Position numbers and translations under genes: made by a program
NCBI GenBank assembly: GCA_017421125.1
Contig: JAFOMZ010000284.1
Location: 1 to 50,885, forward strand
Source of the DNA: Solobacterium sp.
GTDB taxonomy: Bacteria > Bacillota_I > Bacilli_A > Erysipelotrichales > Erysipelotrichaceae
Direction of reading: 5' to 3'
DNA length: 50,885 bases
In this document: positions 9,650 to 17,434 of the stretch, in pieces
Numbering within the stretch: position 1 is the stretch's first letter
Layout of the letters: each line of letters starts with the position of its first letter
The notes under the pieces: model-generated
What the model was told of the DNA's origin: nothing
Database searches by the model: none
Seen by the model: the letters and a program-made list of their open reading frames with translations, nothing else

Positions 9650-10402
9650 TCAGGGGTCCAGAAGTCTGGACTTTACTTTTAATATGTCGTGTTCACTGAC
9701 GCCGCAGTCATAGAGATAGGGCAGGACACCGGCATATTTGTTTTCGATGAATTCATAGCACTGCATGATCGTATCCGGTCTTGAGAACAGGAATTCAGCG
9801 CTGTCCTCATCACCCGGATCCGTCAGGTGCGATGCGTAGAAGATGTTGCCTCTGCGGAGGTTGGAATAGCTCTGCTCATAATTGCTCATGCAGTCTTCCT
9901 TGTCGGCACCGGCCAGGTACATCAGCAGCATCGCCAGTACGCCTGTCCTGTCTTTGCCGGCATGGCAGTGGAAGAGGATGCAGCCTTCCGGGGCCTGCGC
10001 GATGTAGTTGAAGATATCACGCACGGCATCGGTCTGCTCGATCATTTCCCTGACATACAGCTTGGCAATGGACAATGTCAGCCGCTGATAGGCGAGATTG
10101 TCTGTATCTACAGGCTGATTGCCGGCAAAGGGGATGATGCGGTAATCGATCCCTTCAACACCCTCAAGCCTGTCCGGAGATGCGCTGATCTCAGCCCTTG
10201 AACGCAGATCGATGTCCGCGGTGACCCCGTAGCCTTTCAGAAACGCGATATCATTGTCCGTCAGTCTGGAGGTATTGCTGGCCCTGATAAAGCGGTGATA
10301 CTGTATGATCTTTTCATCATCACCGGGATATCCGCCGATCTCCCTGAAATTATTGCCGTTTTCGAGCGGGAGCCTTGTCCAGTTCAATGTGAAGTCATAC
10401 AT
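9650..10402 (-). CDS. Tyrosine-protein phosphatase (dual-specificity fold)
   Basis: 250-aa phosphatase with the P-loop CHAGKDR at 146-152 (nucleophile Cys146, Arg152). The N-terminus has NFREIGGY, common in bacterial PTP/lipid phosphatases of the triple-specificity type. The ATG at 10402 was chosen because GGTGA lies 5 nt upstream. A TTG at 10417 would overlap the preceding gene by 3 nt and is a possible alternative. It pairs with a PPP-type phosphatase just upstream. Substrate unknown: protein, inositol phosphate or phospholipid are all possible for this family. Confidence 0.85.
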   Translation of the reverse strand: MYDFTLNWTRLPLENGNNFREIGGYPGDDEKIIQYHRFIRASNTSRLTDNDIAFLKGYGVTADIDLRSRAEISASPDRLEGVEGIDYRIIPFAGNQPVDTDNLAYQRLTLSIAKLYVREMIEQTDAVRDIFNYIAQAPEGCILFHCHAGKDRTGVLAMLLMYLAGADKEDCMSNYEQSYSNLRRGNIFYASHLTDPGDEDSAEFLFSRPDTIMQCYEFIENKYAGVLPYLYDCGVSEHDILKVKSRLLDP

Positions 10403-10413
10403 GATATTCACCG

Positions 10414-11157
10414 TCAATCATATTCATCCGGGAAAATGAACGGCTTGTGCGGATAGGAGGAAGGTACATAGAACTCCTGCATATCATCAAGTCTCAGGCA
10501 GCCGAGATTCCTTCCGTAAACACAGCCGCAGTCAATGTGGATGATCTTATCCCTGACACAGATCTTTCCGTCGTACGGTCTTCCGTAGAAGAATGTCGGG
10601 GTATGGCCGACGATCATGATACAGTCATCGAACGGATTGTCATCGATCTCGACATAAGCCCAGATCATCTCCGTCTTGTCCGCATCCTTGACACGGAAAT
10701 TCTTTTTGTGATCCATGAAGAATCCTGCGTGCACAAGCAGATACTGTTTTCCGTTGAGTTTCAGGTAGTGGTAATAAGGTGCTTTTTTCCAGTAGTTCAG
10801 AATGTCCATACACTTGGTATAGCTCAGCGCGAGGAACTGCTCGATCGTATCATCGCCGGAGTTGCTCCTGCGCCACAGGATATAGTCTTCACGCTGATCG
10901 CATCTGTCATACAGACCTTTTTTCATGATGATGAGTTCACGTGAAAACTTCTTCAGCCACTCGTCATGATTGCCGATGATACAGTGTATATTTTTCATTG
11001 AAATGATCTGCAGCAGCAGTTCCATGGAATGCGTTCCGCGGTCACAGATGTCGCCGACGATCCAGAGGGTATCGGACGATGAAAAATTGATCTTTTCGAG
11101 CATCTGATCAAACTCGTCTTTGCATCCATGCAGGTCACTCATTACATATGTTGCCAT
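10414..11157 (-). CDS. PPP-family metallophosphoesterase
   Basis: 247-aa protein with the metal-binding motifs of the PP2A/ApaH superfamily: SDLHGC near residue 7, GDICDRG near 35 and GNHDEWL near 61, then GHTP and the later His ligand. It could be a Ser/Thr protein phosphatase or a diadenosine-tetraphosphate hydrolase-like enzyme; sequence alone does not decide. Only a weak GGGAAAA ribosome-binding site precedes the ATG. A TATAAT-like -10 is present about 15-20 nt upstream. It forms a leftward two-gene unit with the tyrosine phosphatase gene, 11 nt apart. Confidence 0.85.
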   Translation of the reverse strand: MATYVMSDLHGCKDEFDQMLEKINFSSSDTLWIVGDICDRGTHSMELLLQIISMKNIHCIIGNHDEWLKKFSRELIIMKKGLYDRCDQREDYILWRRSNSGDDTIEQFLALSYTKCMDILNYWKKAPYYHYLKLNGKQYLLVHAGFFMDHKKNFRVKDADKTEMIWAYVEIDDNPFDDCIMIVGHTPTFFYGRPYDGKICVRDKIIHIDCGCVYGRNLGCLRLDDMQEFYVPSSYPHKPFIFPDEYD

Positions 11158-11257
11158 GATCTTTTCCCATTAATTTCTATTATAATCATAACATTTTTTT
11201 AACAGAATATAACAATCTATGCATCGAATGAACGGAATTATGACCGAAGGGAAGGCA

Positions 11258-11266
11258 TGGTAAAAT
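11258..11266 (+). promoter_or_regulatory. Candidate upstream promoter of the rplU operon
   Basis: TGGTAAAAT extended -10, identical to that at dnaE, lies about 80 nt upstream of the main rplU promoter. No -35 is obvious. Confidence 0.35.
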
Positions 11267-11314
11267 ACAGGAGCGGAAATCCTTTGTCAAACGCAAAGGA
11301 AAAAAAGAATCCGG

Positions 11315-11343
11315 TTGACGTAAGCCTTTGTTTCTGCTAGAAT
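11315..11343 (+). promoter_or_regulatory. Main promoter of the rplU-ruvB cluster
   Basis: TTGACG and TAGAAT are separated by exactly 17 nt, giving a predicted +1 near 11350. Each hexamer differs from consensus at one position, the best promoter in the window. Confidence 0.8.
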
Positions 11344-11349
11344 CTCTAT

Positions 11350-11445
11350 GTTATCAGCCCTCCCTGGAGGTCTGTAACCGCTCAGAATAGGATTTTAAGC
11401 ACAGAAATGTCTCCTTAATGGCGCGTCTTATGATAAATGTGACAG
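11350..11445 (+). ncRNA. Ribosomal protein L21 leader (candidate)
   Basis: About 95 nt of structured-looking untranslated RNA lie between the promoter and rplU, including a CCTCCCTGGAGG palindromic stretch. Bacillota commonly carry an autoregulatory L21 leader at this exact place. The call rests on position and the hairpin, not on a covariance-model match. Confidence 0.5.
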
Positions 11446-11457
11446 GAGGTGCAAAGG

Positions 11458-11769
11458 ATGTACGCAATTATCGAAACAGGCGGCAAGCAGCTGAAGGTTG
11501 AAGAAGGACAGTCCATCTTCGTTGAAAAACTGGAAGTCAATCCCGGTGATGAAGTTGTATTTGACAAGGTCAACCTGGTAGCAGGCGCTGCTACAAAGAT
11601 CGGCACACCGTATGTAGACGGTGCGAAGGTAACCTGCAAAGTTGAAAAGCAGGGCAAAGAAAAGAAGATCATCATCTTCAAGTACAAGCAGAAGAAGGGT
11701 TCCACCCGTCGTAAGCAGGGTCATCGTCAGCCGTATACAAAGCTGACAGTTGTCTCCATCGAGGGATAA
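11458..11769 (+). CDS. rplU: 50S ribosomal protein L21
   Basis: 103 aa, the normal family length. It starts [14 protein letters not shown] and ends with the [11 protein letters not shown] motif characteristic of L21. It binds 23S rRNA in the large subunit. The ATG at 11458 follows AGGAGGTG by 8 nt; three codons upstream of it are in frame but precede the family N-terminus. First gene of rplU-prp-rpmA. Confidence 0.97.
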   Translation: MYAIIETGGKQLKVEEGQSIFVEKLEVNPGDEVVFDKVNLVAGAATKIGTPYVDGAKVTCKVEKQGKEKKIIIFKYKQKKGSTRRKQGHRQPYTKLTVVSIEG

Positions 11770-11770
11770 C

Positions 11771-12082
11771 ATGATCCAGATCAGCGTTTATACCCATGAA
11801 GGAATGATCCGGGAGATCCGGGTCAGCGGACACAGCGGATCTGCTGAAAAAGGAAAAGATCTGATCTGTGCAGGTGTAAGCGCAATTACTTTCGGACTCT
11901 GCAATGCCCTGGATATCCTGACAGACGTGCAGGACATTGAAGTGAACGGAAACAGGATCGTCATCAGAACGGATGACACGTCAGAGAAGGTACAGACGAT
12001 CCTTCAGGCAGGCGTGATCCAGCTGGAGACGATTCAGGAAACAGCTGAACAATTTATTCAAATGAAAAAAACGGAGGTGTAA
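11771..12082 (+). CDS. prp: Ribosomal-processing cysteine protease Prp
   Basis: 103-aa protease (YsxB family) that removes the N-terminal extension of L27, needed for ribosome assembly in Bacillota. The catalytic pair is visible in [16 protein letters not shown]: His in GHSG and Cys in ICAG. It starts 2 nt after the rplU stop and lies between rplU and rpmA as in other Bacillota. Its substrate, with an intact predicted cleavage site, is encoded 4 nt downstream. Confidence 0.93.
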   Translation: MIQISVYTHEGMIREIRVSGHSGSAEKGKDLICAGVSAITFGLCNALDILTDVQDIEVNGNRIVIRTDDTSEKVQTILQAGVIQLETIQETAEQFIQMKKTEV

Positions 12083-12086
12083 TCCC

Positions 12087-12371
12087 ATGAAATTCACACT
12101 TGATATTCAGTTCTTCGCATCCAAGAAGGGTGTATCTTCCACAAAGAACGGCCGTGATTCCGCTGGCCGCAGACTCGGTGCGAAAGTTGCTGATGGTCAG
12201 TTCTGCACAGCAGGTTCCATCATCTACCGTCAGAGAGGCACACGTATCTATCCCGGAAAGAATGTTTCCAAGGGCGGAGATGATACACTGTTCGCTCTGT
12301 GCGATGGTGTTGTTAAGTATGAGCGTCTGGGCAGAGACAAGAAACAGGTTTCTGTTTACCCTGAAGCTTAA
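12087..12371 (+). CDS. rpmA: 50S ribosomal protein L27 with cleavable extension
   Basis: 94 aa. The N-terminus reads [11 protein letters not shown] followed by [14 protein letters not shown]. In Bacillota, Prp cuts after the QFFA motif so that the mature N-terminus reaches the peptidyl-transferase centre; the site is intact here. GGAGGTG precedes the ATG. A strong terminator follows, partly separating the ribosomal genes from obgE. Confidence 0.97.
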   Translation: MKFTLDIQFFASKKGVSSTKNGRDSAGRRLGAKVADGQFCTAGSIIYRQRGTRIYPGKNVSKGGDDTLFALCDGVVKYERLGRDKKQVSVYPEA

Positions 12372-12390
12372 GGAAAATACTGACTGACAC

Positions 12391-12419
12391 AGCTCCTGAT
12401 CAAGATCGGGAGCTTTTTT
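12391..12419 (+). terminator. Intrinsic terminator after rpmA
   Basis: AGCTCC...GGAGCT stem with inner GATC pairing, followed by TTTTTT. It ends 19 nt before the obgE start, so obgE-ruvAB probably depend on read-through or a weak promoter of their own. Confidence 0.8.
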
Positions 12420-12437
12420 CGGAAAAGGAGGACGGAT

Positions 12438-13712
12438 ATGATCGATCTGATCAAAATCAAAGTAAAAGCCGGAGACGGCGGCAAAGGCGCAGTAGCTTTC
12501 CGGCATGAAAAATACTATCCAAACGGCGGTCCGTCCGGAGGCGACGGCGGCCGGGGAGGCAACATTTACATCCAGGTGGATACGAATGAGACCACGCTCG
12601 TCCGTCTGCGCTTTACAAAGAATGTAAAAGCCGGGAACGGAAGTCCCGGACTGACCAAAAAGATGCACGGCAAGGATGGTGAGGATGTCATCATCAAGGT
12701 ACCGCTCGGTACGATGGTCCGCAATGCTGAAAACGGGGACCTGATGGCAGACCTGACAAAGCCTGACCAGAAGGTGCTGATCGCGCATGGCGGCAAGGGC
12801 GGACTCGGCAATCATCATTTCGCGACAGCCCGTGACAATGCCCCGGAATATGCACAGCCGGGTGAGATCGGTGAAAGCTTTGAGCTGCAGCTCGAGCTCA
12901 GGCTGCTTGCGGATGCCGGACTGATCGGTTTCCCGTCTGTCGGCAAATCGACATTCCTGTCGATCGTGTCGGCAGCCCGTCCCGAGATCGCCGCATATCC
13001 CTTTACGACACTGGAGCCGAACATCGGCGTCGTGACGCTGCCCGATGAGAGGAGCTTTGTCCTGGCGGATATGCCCGGACTGATCGAAGGCGCTTCGGAA
13101 GGCAAAGGACTCGGACATGAATTCCTGCGTCATATCAGACGCTGCCGTGTGCTGATCCATGTGATCGACATGAGCGGTGAAGAACGTGACCCTGTCGAGG
13201 ATTACAGGATCATCAACGAAGAGCTCGCAGGCTATGACCTGGAACTGGAAGCTAAACCGCAGATCGTTGTCGCAAACAAGATGGACAGCGAACTGGCTCC
13301 CGAATTCCTGGAACTGTTCAAGCAGGCATATCCTGACCTGAAGGTATATGAGACGAGCACCCTTGAACATAAGGGACTGGATGCCGTGCTGTATGCCGCA
13401 ATGGACTGCATTGAAGAAGCCAGAAAGAATGCCGAGGAGACTGTGGAAGAAGCCGAGGATATCGTTGTTTACCGTTATGAACCGAAACGTCCTGACTTTG
13501 AGATCGTAAATCTCGGAAACGGCAGATGGAAGGTCGACAGCAAAAAGGTCGACAGACTTGCCGAGCAGGTCGACTTCGACAAGGAAGATGATACATATCA
13601 GTTCGCTCTCACGCTTCAGAAGATGGGCATTGATGCCGCGCTGTATGAAGCAGGAGCCAGGGACGGTGATACGGTCATCATCGGAACCTATATTATGGAC
13701 TATACCGAATAA
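12438..13712 (+). CDS. obgE: GTPase Obg/CgtA
   Basis: 424-aa ribosome-associated GTPase linked to 50S assembly and stress response. A glycine-rich Obg domain occupies about 1-158. The G domain shows G1 GFPSVGKS (164-171), G3 DMPGLIEG and G4 NKMD. The C-terminal OCT domain (about 345-424) is the form found in Bacillota. GGAGG lies 7 nt before the ATG. It sits downstream of rpmA as in many bacteria. Confidence 0.96.
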   Translation: MIDLIKIKVKAGDGGKGAVAFRHEKYYPNGGPSGGDGGRGGNIYIQVDTNETTLVRLRFTKNVKAGNGSPGLTKKMHGKDGEDVIIKVPLGTMVRNAENGDLMADLTKPDQKVLIAHGGKGGLGNHHFATARDNAPEYAQPGEIGESFELQLELRLLADAGLIGFPSVGKSTFLSIVSAARPEIAAYPFTTLEPNIGVVTLPDERSFVLADMPGLIEGASEGKGLGHEFLRHIRRCRVLIHVIDMSGEERDPVEDYRIINEELAGYDLELEAKPQIVVANKMDSELAPEFLELFKQAYPDLKVYETSTLEHKGLDAVLYAAMDCIEEARKNAEETVEEAEDIVVYRYEPKRPDFEIVNLGNGRWKVDSKKVDRLAEQVDFDKEDDTYQFALTLQKMGIDAALYEAGARDGDTVIIGTYIMDYTE

Positions 13713-13729
13713 CGGACTGGAGGTCTTGT

Positions 13730-14314
13730 ATGATCGCATTTATTGAAGGCAGGGTCGCCGCATACGGTGCTGACTGGGCTGTTGTGAACAATCAGGGGAT
13801 CGGATGGAAGATCGCTTATCCGCACACGGATGAGATTTCCCTGAACCAGGAGGTCAGGATCTATACATATATGCACATCACGGAGAATGATGTCGCATTG
13901 TACGGATTCCGTTCCCAGGAGGAACAGGACCTGTTCATCCGCCTGATCGGAGTCAAAGGACTCGGACCCAAAACAGCACTGAACATGCTGACAAGATCCA
14001 GCATGGACAATATTATAGCTGCTGTAGAACAGGGCAATGTCGCTGCGCTCAAGGCACTTCCGGGTGTCGGAGCCAAGACAGCCAGCCAGATCGTGCTTGA
14101 TCTGAAGGGAAAGCTTGTTCAGGTTCCCGTCAAGCAGAGTGCCGGTGCACAGCCTGTTTATTCAAATGAGATCATGGATGCTGTCGAAGCTTTGAAGAGC
14201 CTTGGCTGGAAACCTGCCGAGGCAAACAATGCCGCAAAGGTCATGAACGAGCATCCCGGACTGACTGTCAATGAGTATCTGAGGATCGGCATGCAGTACC
14301 TTTCGAAACAGTAG
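13730..14314 (+). CDS. ruvA: Holliday junction branch migration protein RuvA
   Basis: 194-aa DNA-binding subunit of the RuvAB motor. An N-terminal OB fold starts MIAFIEGRV. Two helix-hairpin-helix motifs follow: LIGVKGLGPKTAL and LPGVGAKTASQIVLDLKGK. A C-terminal domain of about 45 aa contacts RuvB. TGGAGG lies 7 nt before the ATG. Directly followed by ruvB. Confidence 0.96.
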   Translation: MIAFIEGRVAAYGADWAVVNNQGIGWKIAYPHTDEISLNQEVRIYTYMHITENDVALYGFRSQEEQDLFIRLIGVKGLGPKTALNMLTRSSMDNIIAAVEQGNVAALKALPGVGAKTASQIVLDLKGKLVQVPVKQSAGAQPVYSNEIMDAVEALKSLGWKPAEANNAAKVMNEHPGLTVNEYLRIGMQYLSKQ

Positions 14315-14329
14315 CTTGGAGGCTGAACT

Positions 14330-15346
14330 ATGAGTGATAAAGAACGTTTGCTGACAGGAGAACTGGCTCCGGGCGAAGATGAAGAACAGCTTCGTCCCCA
14401 GCGCCTGGATGAATATGTCGGACAGGACAAGCTGAAGGAAAACCTGAAGATCTTCATTCAGGCTGCACTGCAGAGGGATGAGGCACTGGACCATGTCCTG
14501 CTTTACGGTCCTCCGGGACTCGGAAAGACGACGCTTTCCTATATCCTGGCCAATGAAATGCACACAAAAGTCAGAACGGTCAGCGGACCGAGCGTAGCCA
14601 AAGCAGGTGACCTGGCTGCGGTATTGTCTGTACTTGAACCAGGGGATGTGCTGTTTATCGATGAGATCCACAGACTTCCCAAGGTCGTTGAAGAAGTGCT
14701 GTATCCGGCAATGGAAGACTTCGTGATCGACGTCATGATCGGAGGCGAAGGCTCCGGCGCAAGAAGCGTCAGGCTGGAACTGCCGCCTTTTACCCTGGTC
14801 GGCGCAACGACGAGGGCAGGTGACCTTTCCGCACCTCTGAGAGACCGTTTCGGTATCGTATCAAAGCTGGAATACTACACGAATGAACAGCTGCAGCAGA
14901 TCGTGCGCAGAACAGCGCGTGTGCTCGGAGCGAAGATCGACGATGATGCTGTGGTAGAGATCGCCAGACGTTCACGCGGTACACCACGTATTGCAAACAG
15001 ACTGCTGAGAAGGATCAGGGACTTTGCCCAGGTGCTGAATAACGGCGTTATCTCGAAAGAGATCGCTGAAACTTCCCTTGACCGTCTGCAGGTAGACTCA
15101 CTCGGACTCGATGAAGTCGACCTGAGATACCTCAGAGGCGTCATTGAACGCTTCAAAGGCGGACCGGTCGGTCTGGAAGCACTGGCAAATTCCATCAGTG
15201 AAGAAACAACGACACTGGAAGATGTTTATGAACCGTATCTGATCCAGATCGGATTCATCAACCGTACAAGCAGGGGACGTGTTGCGACTGAAAAGGCATA
15301 CCGTCATCTCGGTATTACCCAGCATCACCAGAATTCGCTGTTCTGA
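14330..15346 (+). CDS. ruvB: Holliday junction branch migration ATPase RuvB
   Basis: 338-aa AAA+ motor. Walker [10 protein letters not shown] is at 60-68, Walker B LFIDEIH follows, then sensor 1 GATTRAG and the arginine finger in PLRDRFG. The C-terminal winged helix ends with [27 protein letters not shown] precedes the ATG. ruvC is not in this cluster. Confidence 0.97.
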   Translation: MSDKERLLTGELAPGEDEEQLRPQRLDEYVGQDKLKENLKIFIQAALQRDEALDHVLLYGPPGLGKTTLSYILANEMHTKVRTVSGPSVAKAGDLAAVLSVLEPGDVLFIDEIHRLPKVVEEVLYPAMEDFVIDVMIGGEGSGARSVRLELPPFTLVGATTRAGDLSAPLRDRFGIVSKLEYYTNEQLQQIVRRTARVLGAKIDDDAVVEIARRSRGTPRIANRLLRRIRDFAQVLNNGVISKEIAETSLDRLQVDSLGLDEVDLRYLRGVIERFKGGPVGLEALANSISEETTTLEDVYEPYLIQIGFINRTSRGRVATEKAYRHLGITQHHQNSLF

Positions 15347-15379
15347 TCGGAACAGGTCCTGTTTAAACAATAATAAAAG

Positions 15380-15428
15380 ATGCTTTCTGCTTATGATGGG
15401 AGTTCATCATACCAGGAAGCATTTTTAT
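15380..15428. terminator. Bidirectional terminator between ruvB and the SRAP gene
   Basis: Long two-part hairpin: outer stem ATGCTTTCTG/CAGGAAGCAT and inner stem TATGATG/CATCATA. TTTTTAT follows on the plus strand and CTTTTATTATTG on the minus strand. Confidence 0.85.
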
Positions 15429-15464
15429 ATGGAATATCAACAGAGTGCCTGATCTGTTCTTTAT

Positions 15465-16028
15465 TTAAACAGGCTTGATCAGACGTTCCTGCAGGGAATA
15501 TGTGAGAGCTTTCCGGTAGTCACCGTTCCTGCACCAGAATGCACAGTGTTCCTTGTCAAACATGACAGGCTGTCTGTCATGGATCTCTGCCTGTGCCAGT
15601 ACGGCATCCTCTGTCAGGATCACCATGCGCAGACCATCTTCAAACTGTTTATACAGTGCCGCCAGGTAGACCGGTGTTTCTGCTGCGGTAAAGTAGTATT
15701 TTCTGCGCGGGTTCTGAGACCATTCGTAATAACCCGACGCGCCGATCAGGCAGCGGGAGGAACCGGCAAAGAAACGGCTGTGTTCAGCGGTCTCACTTCT
15801 TGCGTTGATGATGAGTTTTCCGTCTGTTCCCGGATAACCCCAGATCATCGGTGTCAGTACGCCTTTGCCGGAAGCGTCTGCGGTAATTGCCAGCAGTGAT
15901 TCCGAAGGATGCACTTCAAACAGGGACAGCTTTGAAAAGGCCTCTTCACCCATCTGTGACCTGGCTGAAGAGATCCAGCGTTCCACTGTCTGATTCTGAC
16001 CGTCAAAATAAAGATACCGTCCGCACAT
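15465..16028 (-). CDS. SOS response-associated peptidase (SRAP/YedK/HMCES)
   Basis: 187-aa protein that forms a DNA-protein crosslink with abasic sites in single-stranded DNA. The catalytic Cys2 is in MCGRY, which fixes the start because Met1 must be removed. Conserved NARSET, GYYEW and HDRQPVMF segments complete the active site. An upstream in-frame ATG exists but would destroy Cys2 exposure. The start has no ribosome-binding site and lies 6 nt after an extended -10 box, suggesting a leaderless message. Confidence 0.93.
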   Translation of the reverse strand: MCGRYLYFDGQNQTVERWISSARSQMGEEAFSKLSLFEVHPSESLLAITADASGKGVLTPMIWGYPGTDGKLIINARSETAEHSRFFAGSSRCLIGASGYYEWSQNPRRKYYFTAAETPVYLAALYKQFEDGLRMVILTEDAVLAQAEIHDRQPVMFDKEHCAFWCRNGDYRKALTYSLQERLIKPV

Positions 16029-16034
16029 GAGCTT

Positions 16035-16043
16035 ATTGTAGCA
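16035..16043 (-). promoter_or_regulatory. Extended -10 promoter of the SRAP gene
   Basis: On the minus strand TGCTACAAT ends 6 nt before the ATG at 16028, the same spacing as at dnaE and at 25483. Confidence 0.45.
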
Positions 16044-16134
16044 GAAGTGGAGGATGTATGTACGCAGCAGGATATTCATTCCGGTACAAAGAAAGAAAAG
16101 AATTGTTTATGATGATGGCGGAGGAATCAGGCGT

Positions 16135-16845
16135 ATGAAGGAATTTGAAGGAAAAACAGCTGTCATCACAGGCGGGGCACACGGCATCGGGAAATGCATT
16201 GCAGAACAGTTTGCCAAAGAAGGAGCAGCCGTAGAGATCATAGACATCCGGGAAGGAGACTGGTTTACCGGAGACATTTCCGATCCTGCGGTACTGGAAC
16301 AGTTTGCGTCATATGTCATTCAAAAACATGGTTCGGTCGATTATCTGGTCAACAATGCGCTTCCGAAGATGAAGGGGATCAATGAATGTTCCTATGAAGA
16401 GTTCATGAATGCGCTGGCTGTAGGAACAGCTGCACCGTTTTATCTGACAAAACTGTTTCTGCCGTATTTCAATGAACATGCGGCGGTCGTGAATATTTCT
16501 TCTTCACGTGACAGGATGAGTCAGCCTCAGACGGAAAGCTATGCCGCAGCGAAAGGGGGCATCCATGCCCTGACGCACGCCATGGCGGTCTCACTCGGTC
16601 CGCGTGTCCGTGTGAATTCCGTTTCCCCGGGATGGATCGACACATCGTACAAAGTATATGAAGGTCCGGACGCCCTGCAGCAGCCGGTCGGCAGAGTGGG
16701 AAATCCCCTGGATATTGCCAACATGGTCCTGTATCTCTGCTCTCAAAAAGCAGGATTTATTACCGGAGAAAATATCTGTATCGACGGCGGCATGACGAAA
16801 CTGATGATCTATCACGATGATCACGGATGGACATACAGCAGGTAA
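16135..16845 (+). CDS. Short-chain dehydrogenase/reductase (SDR)
   Basis: 236-aa classical SDR. The cofactor loop TGGAHGIG is at 13-20, NNA follows, then the catalytic Ser in NISSSRD and YAAAK. The C-terminus has the PGWIDT and ICIDGGMTK motifs. The substrate is unknown; the acidic DIREGD after strand 2 favours NAD(H) over NADP(H). The start MKEFEGK was chosen for its match to the family and a GGAGGAA about 10 nt upstream; longer upstream reading has no family similarity. Confidence 0.88.
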   Translation: MKEFEGKTAVITGGAHGIGKCIAEQFAKEGAAVEIIDIREGDWFTGDISDPAVLEQFASYVIQKHGSVDYLVNNALPKMKGINECSYEEFMNALAVGTAAPFYLTKLFLPYFNEHAAVVNISSSRDRMSQPQTESYAAAKGGIHALTHAMAVSLGPRVRVNSVSPGWIDTSYKVYEGPDALQQPVGRVGNPLDIANMVLYLCSQKAGFITGENICIDGGMTKLMIYHDDHGWTYSR

Positions 16846-16901
16846 AGCTTCCCGTATCATGCCTGATCTGTGCTGACATGAACTTATTCCTGAAGAAGAG
16901 A

Positions 16902-16931
16902 TTGAAGAATGAGTGCATGTTGGTTTAAAAT
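16902..16931 (+). promoter_or_regulatory. Promoter of the small membrane protein gene
   Basis: TTGAAG and TAAAAT are 18 nt apart. The -10 ends 6 nt before the ATG at 16938, and no ribosome-binding site is seen, again predicting a leaderless mRNA. Confidence 0.5.
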
Positions 16932-16937
16932 AACCGC

Positions 16938-17195
16938 ATGGATGACAACAAAGAGATCGAGATCACACGCGGTTCCAGACTGACGAAGATGAAGGTGACA
17001 TACTTCCTGTCTGTCATGGGCATTTACTTCCTGACTTTTATGGTGCTCTACGGCATATCGGCAGTACTCCTGACGATCTTTCCCGTTCATCCGTACATTA
17101 CACTGGCTGTGAACCTGCTTCTGATGGCAGCTTCTGTGTCAGTTACGAAATTCATTGTCGATATTGAGCTGAAAGATCATTGGCTTCGGCATTGA
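16938..17195 (+). CDS. Small two-helix membrane protein, unknown function
   Basis: 85 aa. A charged N-terminus (MDDNKEIEITRGSRLTK) precedes two hydrophobic segments at about 22-48 and 52-74, and a short charged C-terminus follows. I do not recognise the family. The promoter and start are compatible with leaderless translation. Its 3' end overlaps the -35 region of the valS promoter, but nothing else links it to valS. Confidence 0.6.
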   Translation: MDDNKEIEITRGSRLTKMKVTYFLSVMGIYFLTFMVLYGISAVLLTIFPVHPYITLAVNLLLMAASVSVTKFIVDIELKDHWLRH

Positions 17196-17208
17196 AAAAG
17201 AGTATAAT
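17180..17208 (+). promoter_or_regulatory. valS promoter
   Basis: TTGGCT and a perfect TATAAT are separated by 17 nt, giving +1 near 17215, just before the T-box leader. Confidence 0.75.
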
Positions 17209-17214
17209 CTTTTC

Positions 17215-17420
17215 ATAAGCGCTGAACAGGAGCAGTAATTGCCGGAAACTGTCAGAGAGCTGCCGGGTGGTGCGAGGCAGTGAGCGGAAAGCAGTGAAGT
17301 CGTCTGGGAGCTGGGTCCCCGAACCTCAGTAAGGGATCACGTGTATGCACGTTACGCATTTGAGAAGCAATTAAGGTGGTACCACGCAAGACCGGCGTCC
17401 TTTGTTAAGGACGCCTTTTT
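17215..17420 (+). promoter_or_regulatory. T-box leader controlling valS
   Basis: The conserved T-box AAGGTGGTACCACG is at 17373-17386. It is followed by a terminator with stem GGCGTCC (17394-17400)/GGACGCC (17409-17415) and TTTTT. Upstream are a GCAGTAATTG element and a stem I region. A GTC in GAAGTCGTC is the likely valine specifier codon. Uncharged tRNA(Val) would stabilise the antiterminator and allow valS transcription. The downstream gene confirms the amino acid. Confidence 0.93.
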
Positions 17421-17434
17421 ATACAGGAGGGATT

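Noticed and set aside
11283-11301. CCTTTG/CAAAGG hairpin upstream of the rplU promoter
   Set aside because: It is followed by adenines on the plus strand and lacks a T-tract on the minus strand, so it is not a terminator; no function can be supported.
12054-13739. 561-codon open frame antisense to obgE and rpmA
   Set aside because: Completely covered by obgE and rpmA on the other strand and without recognisable domains.
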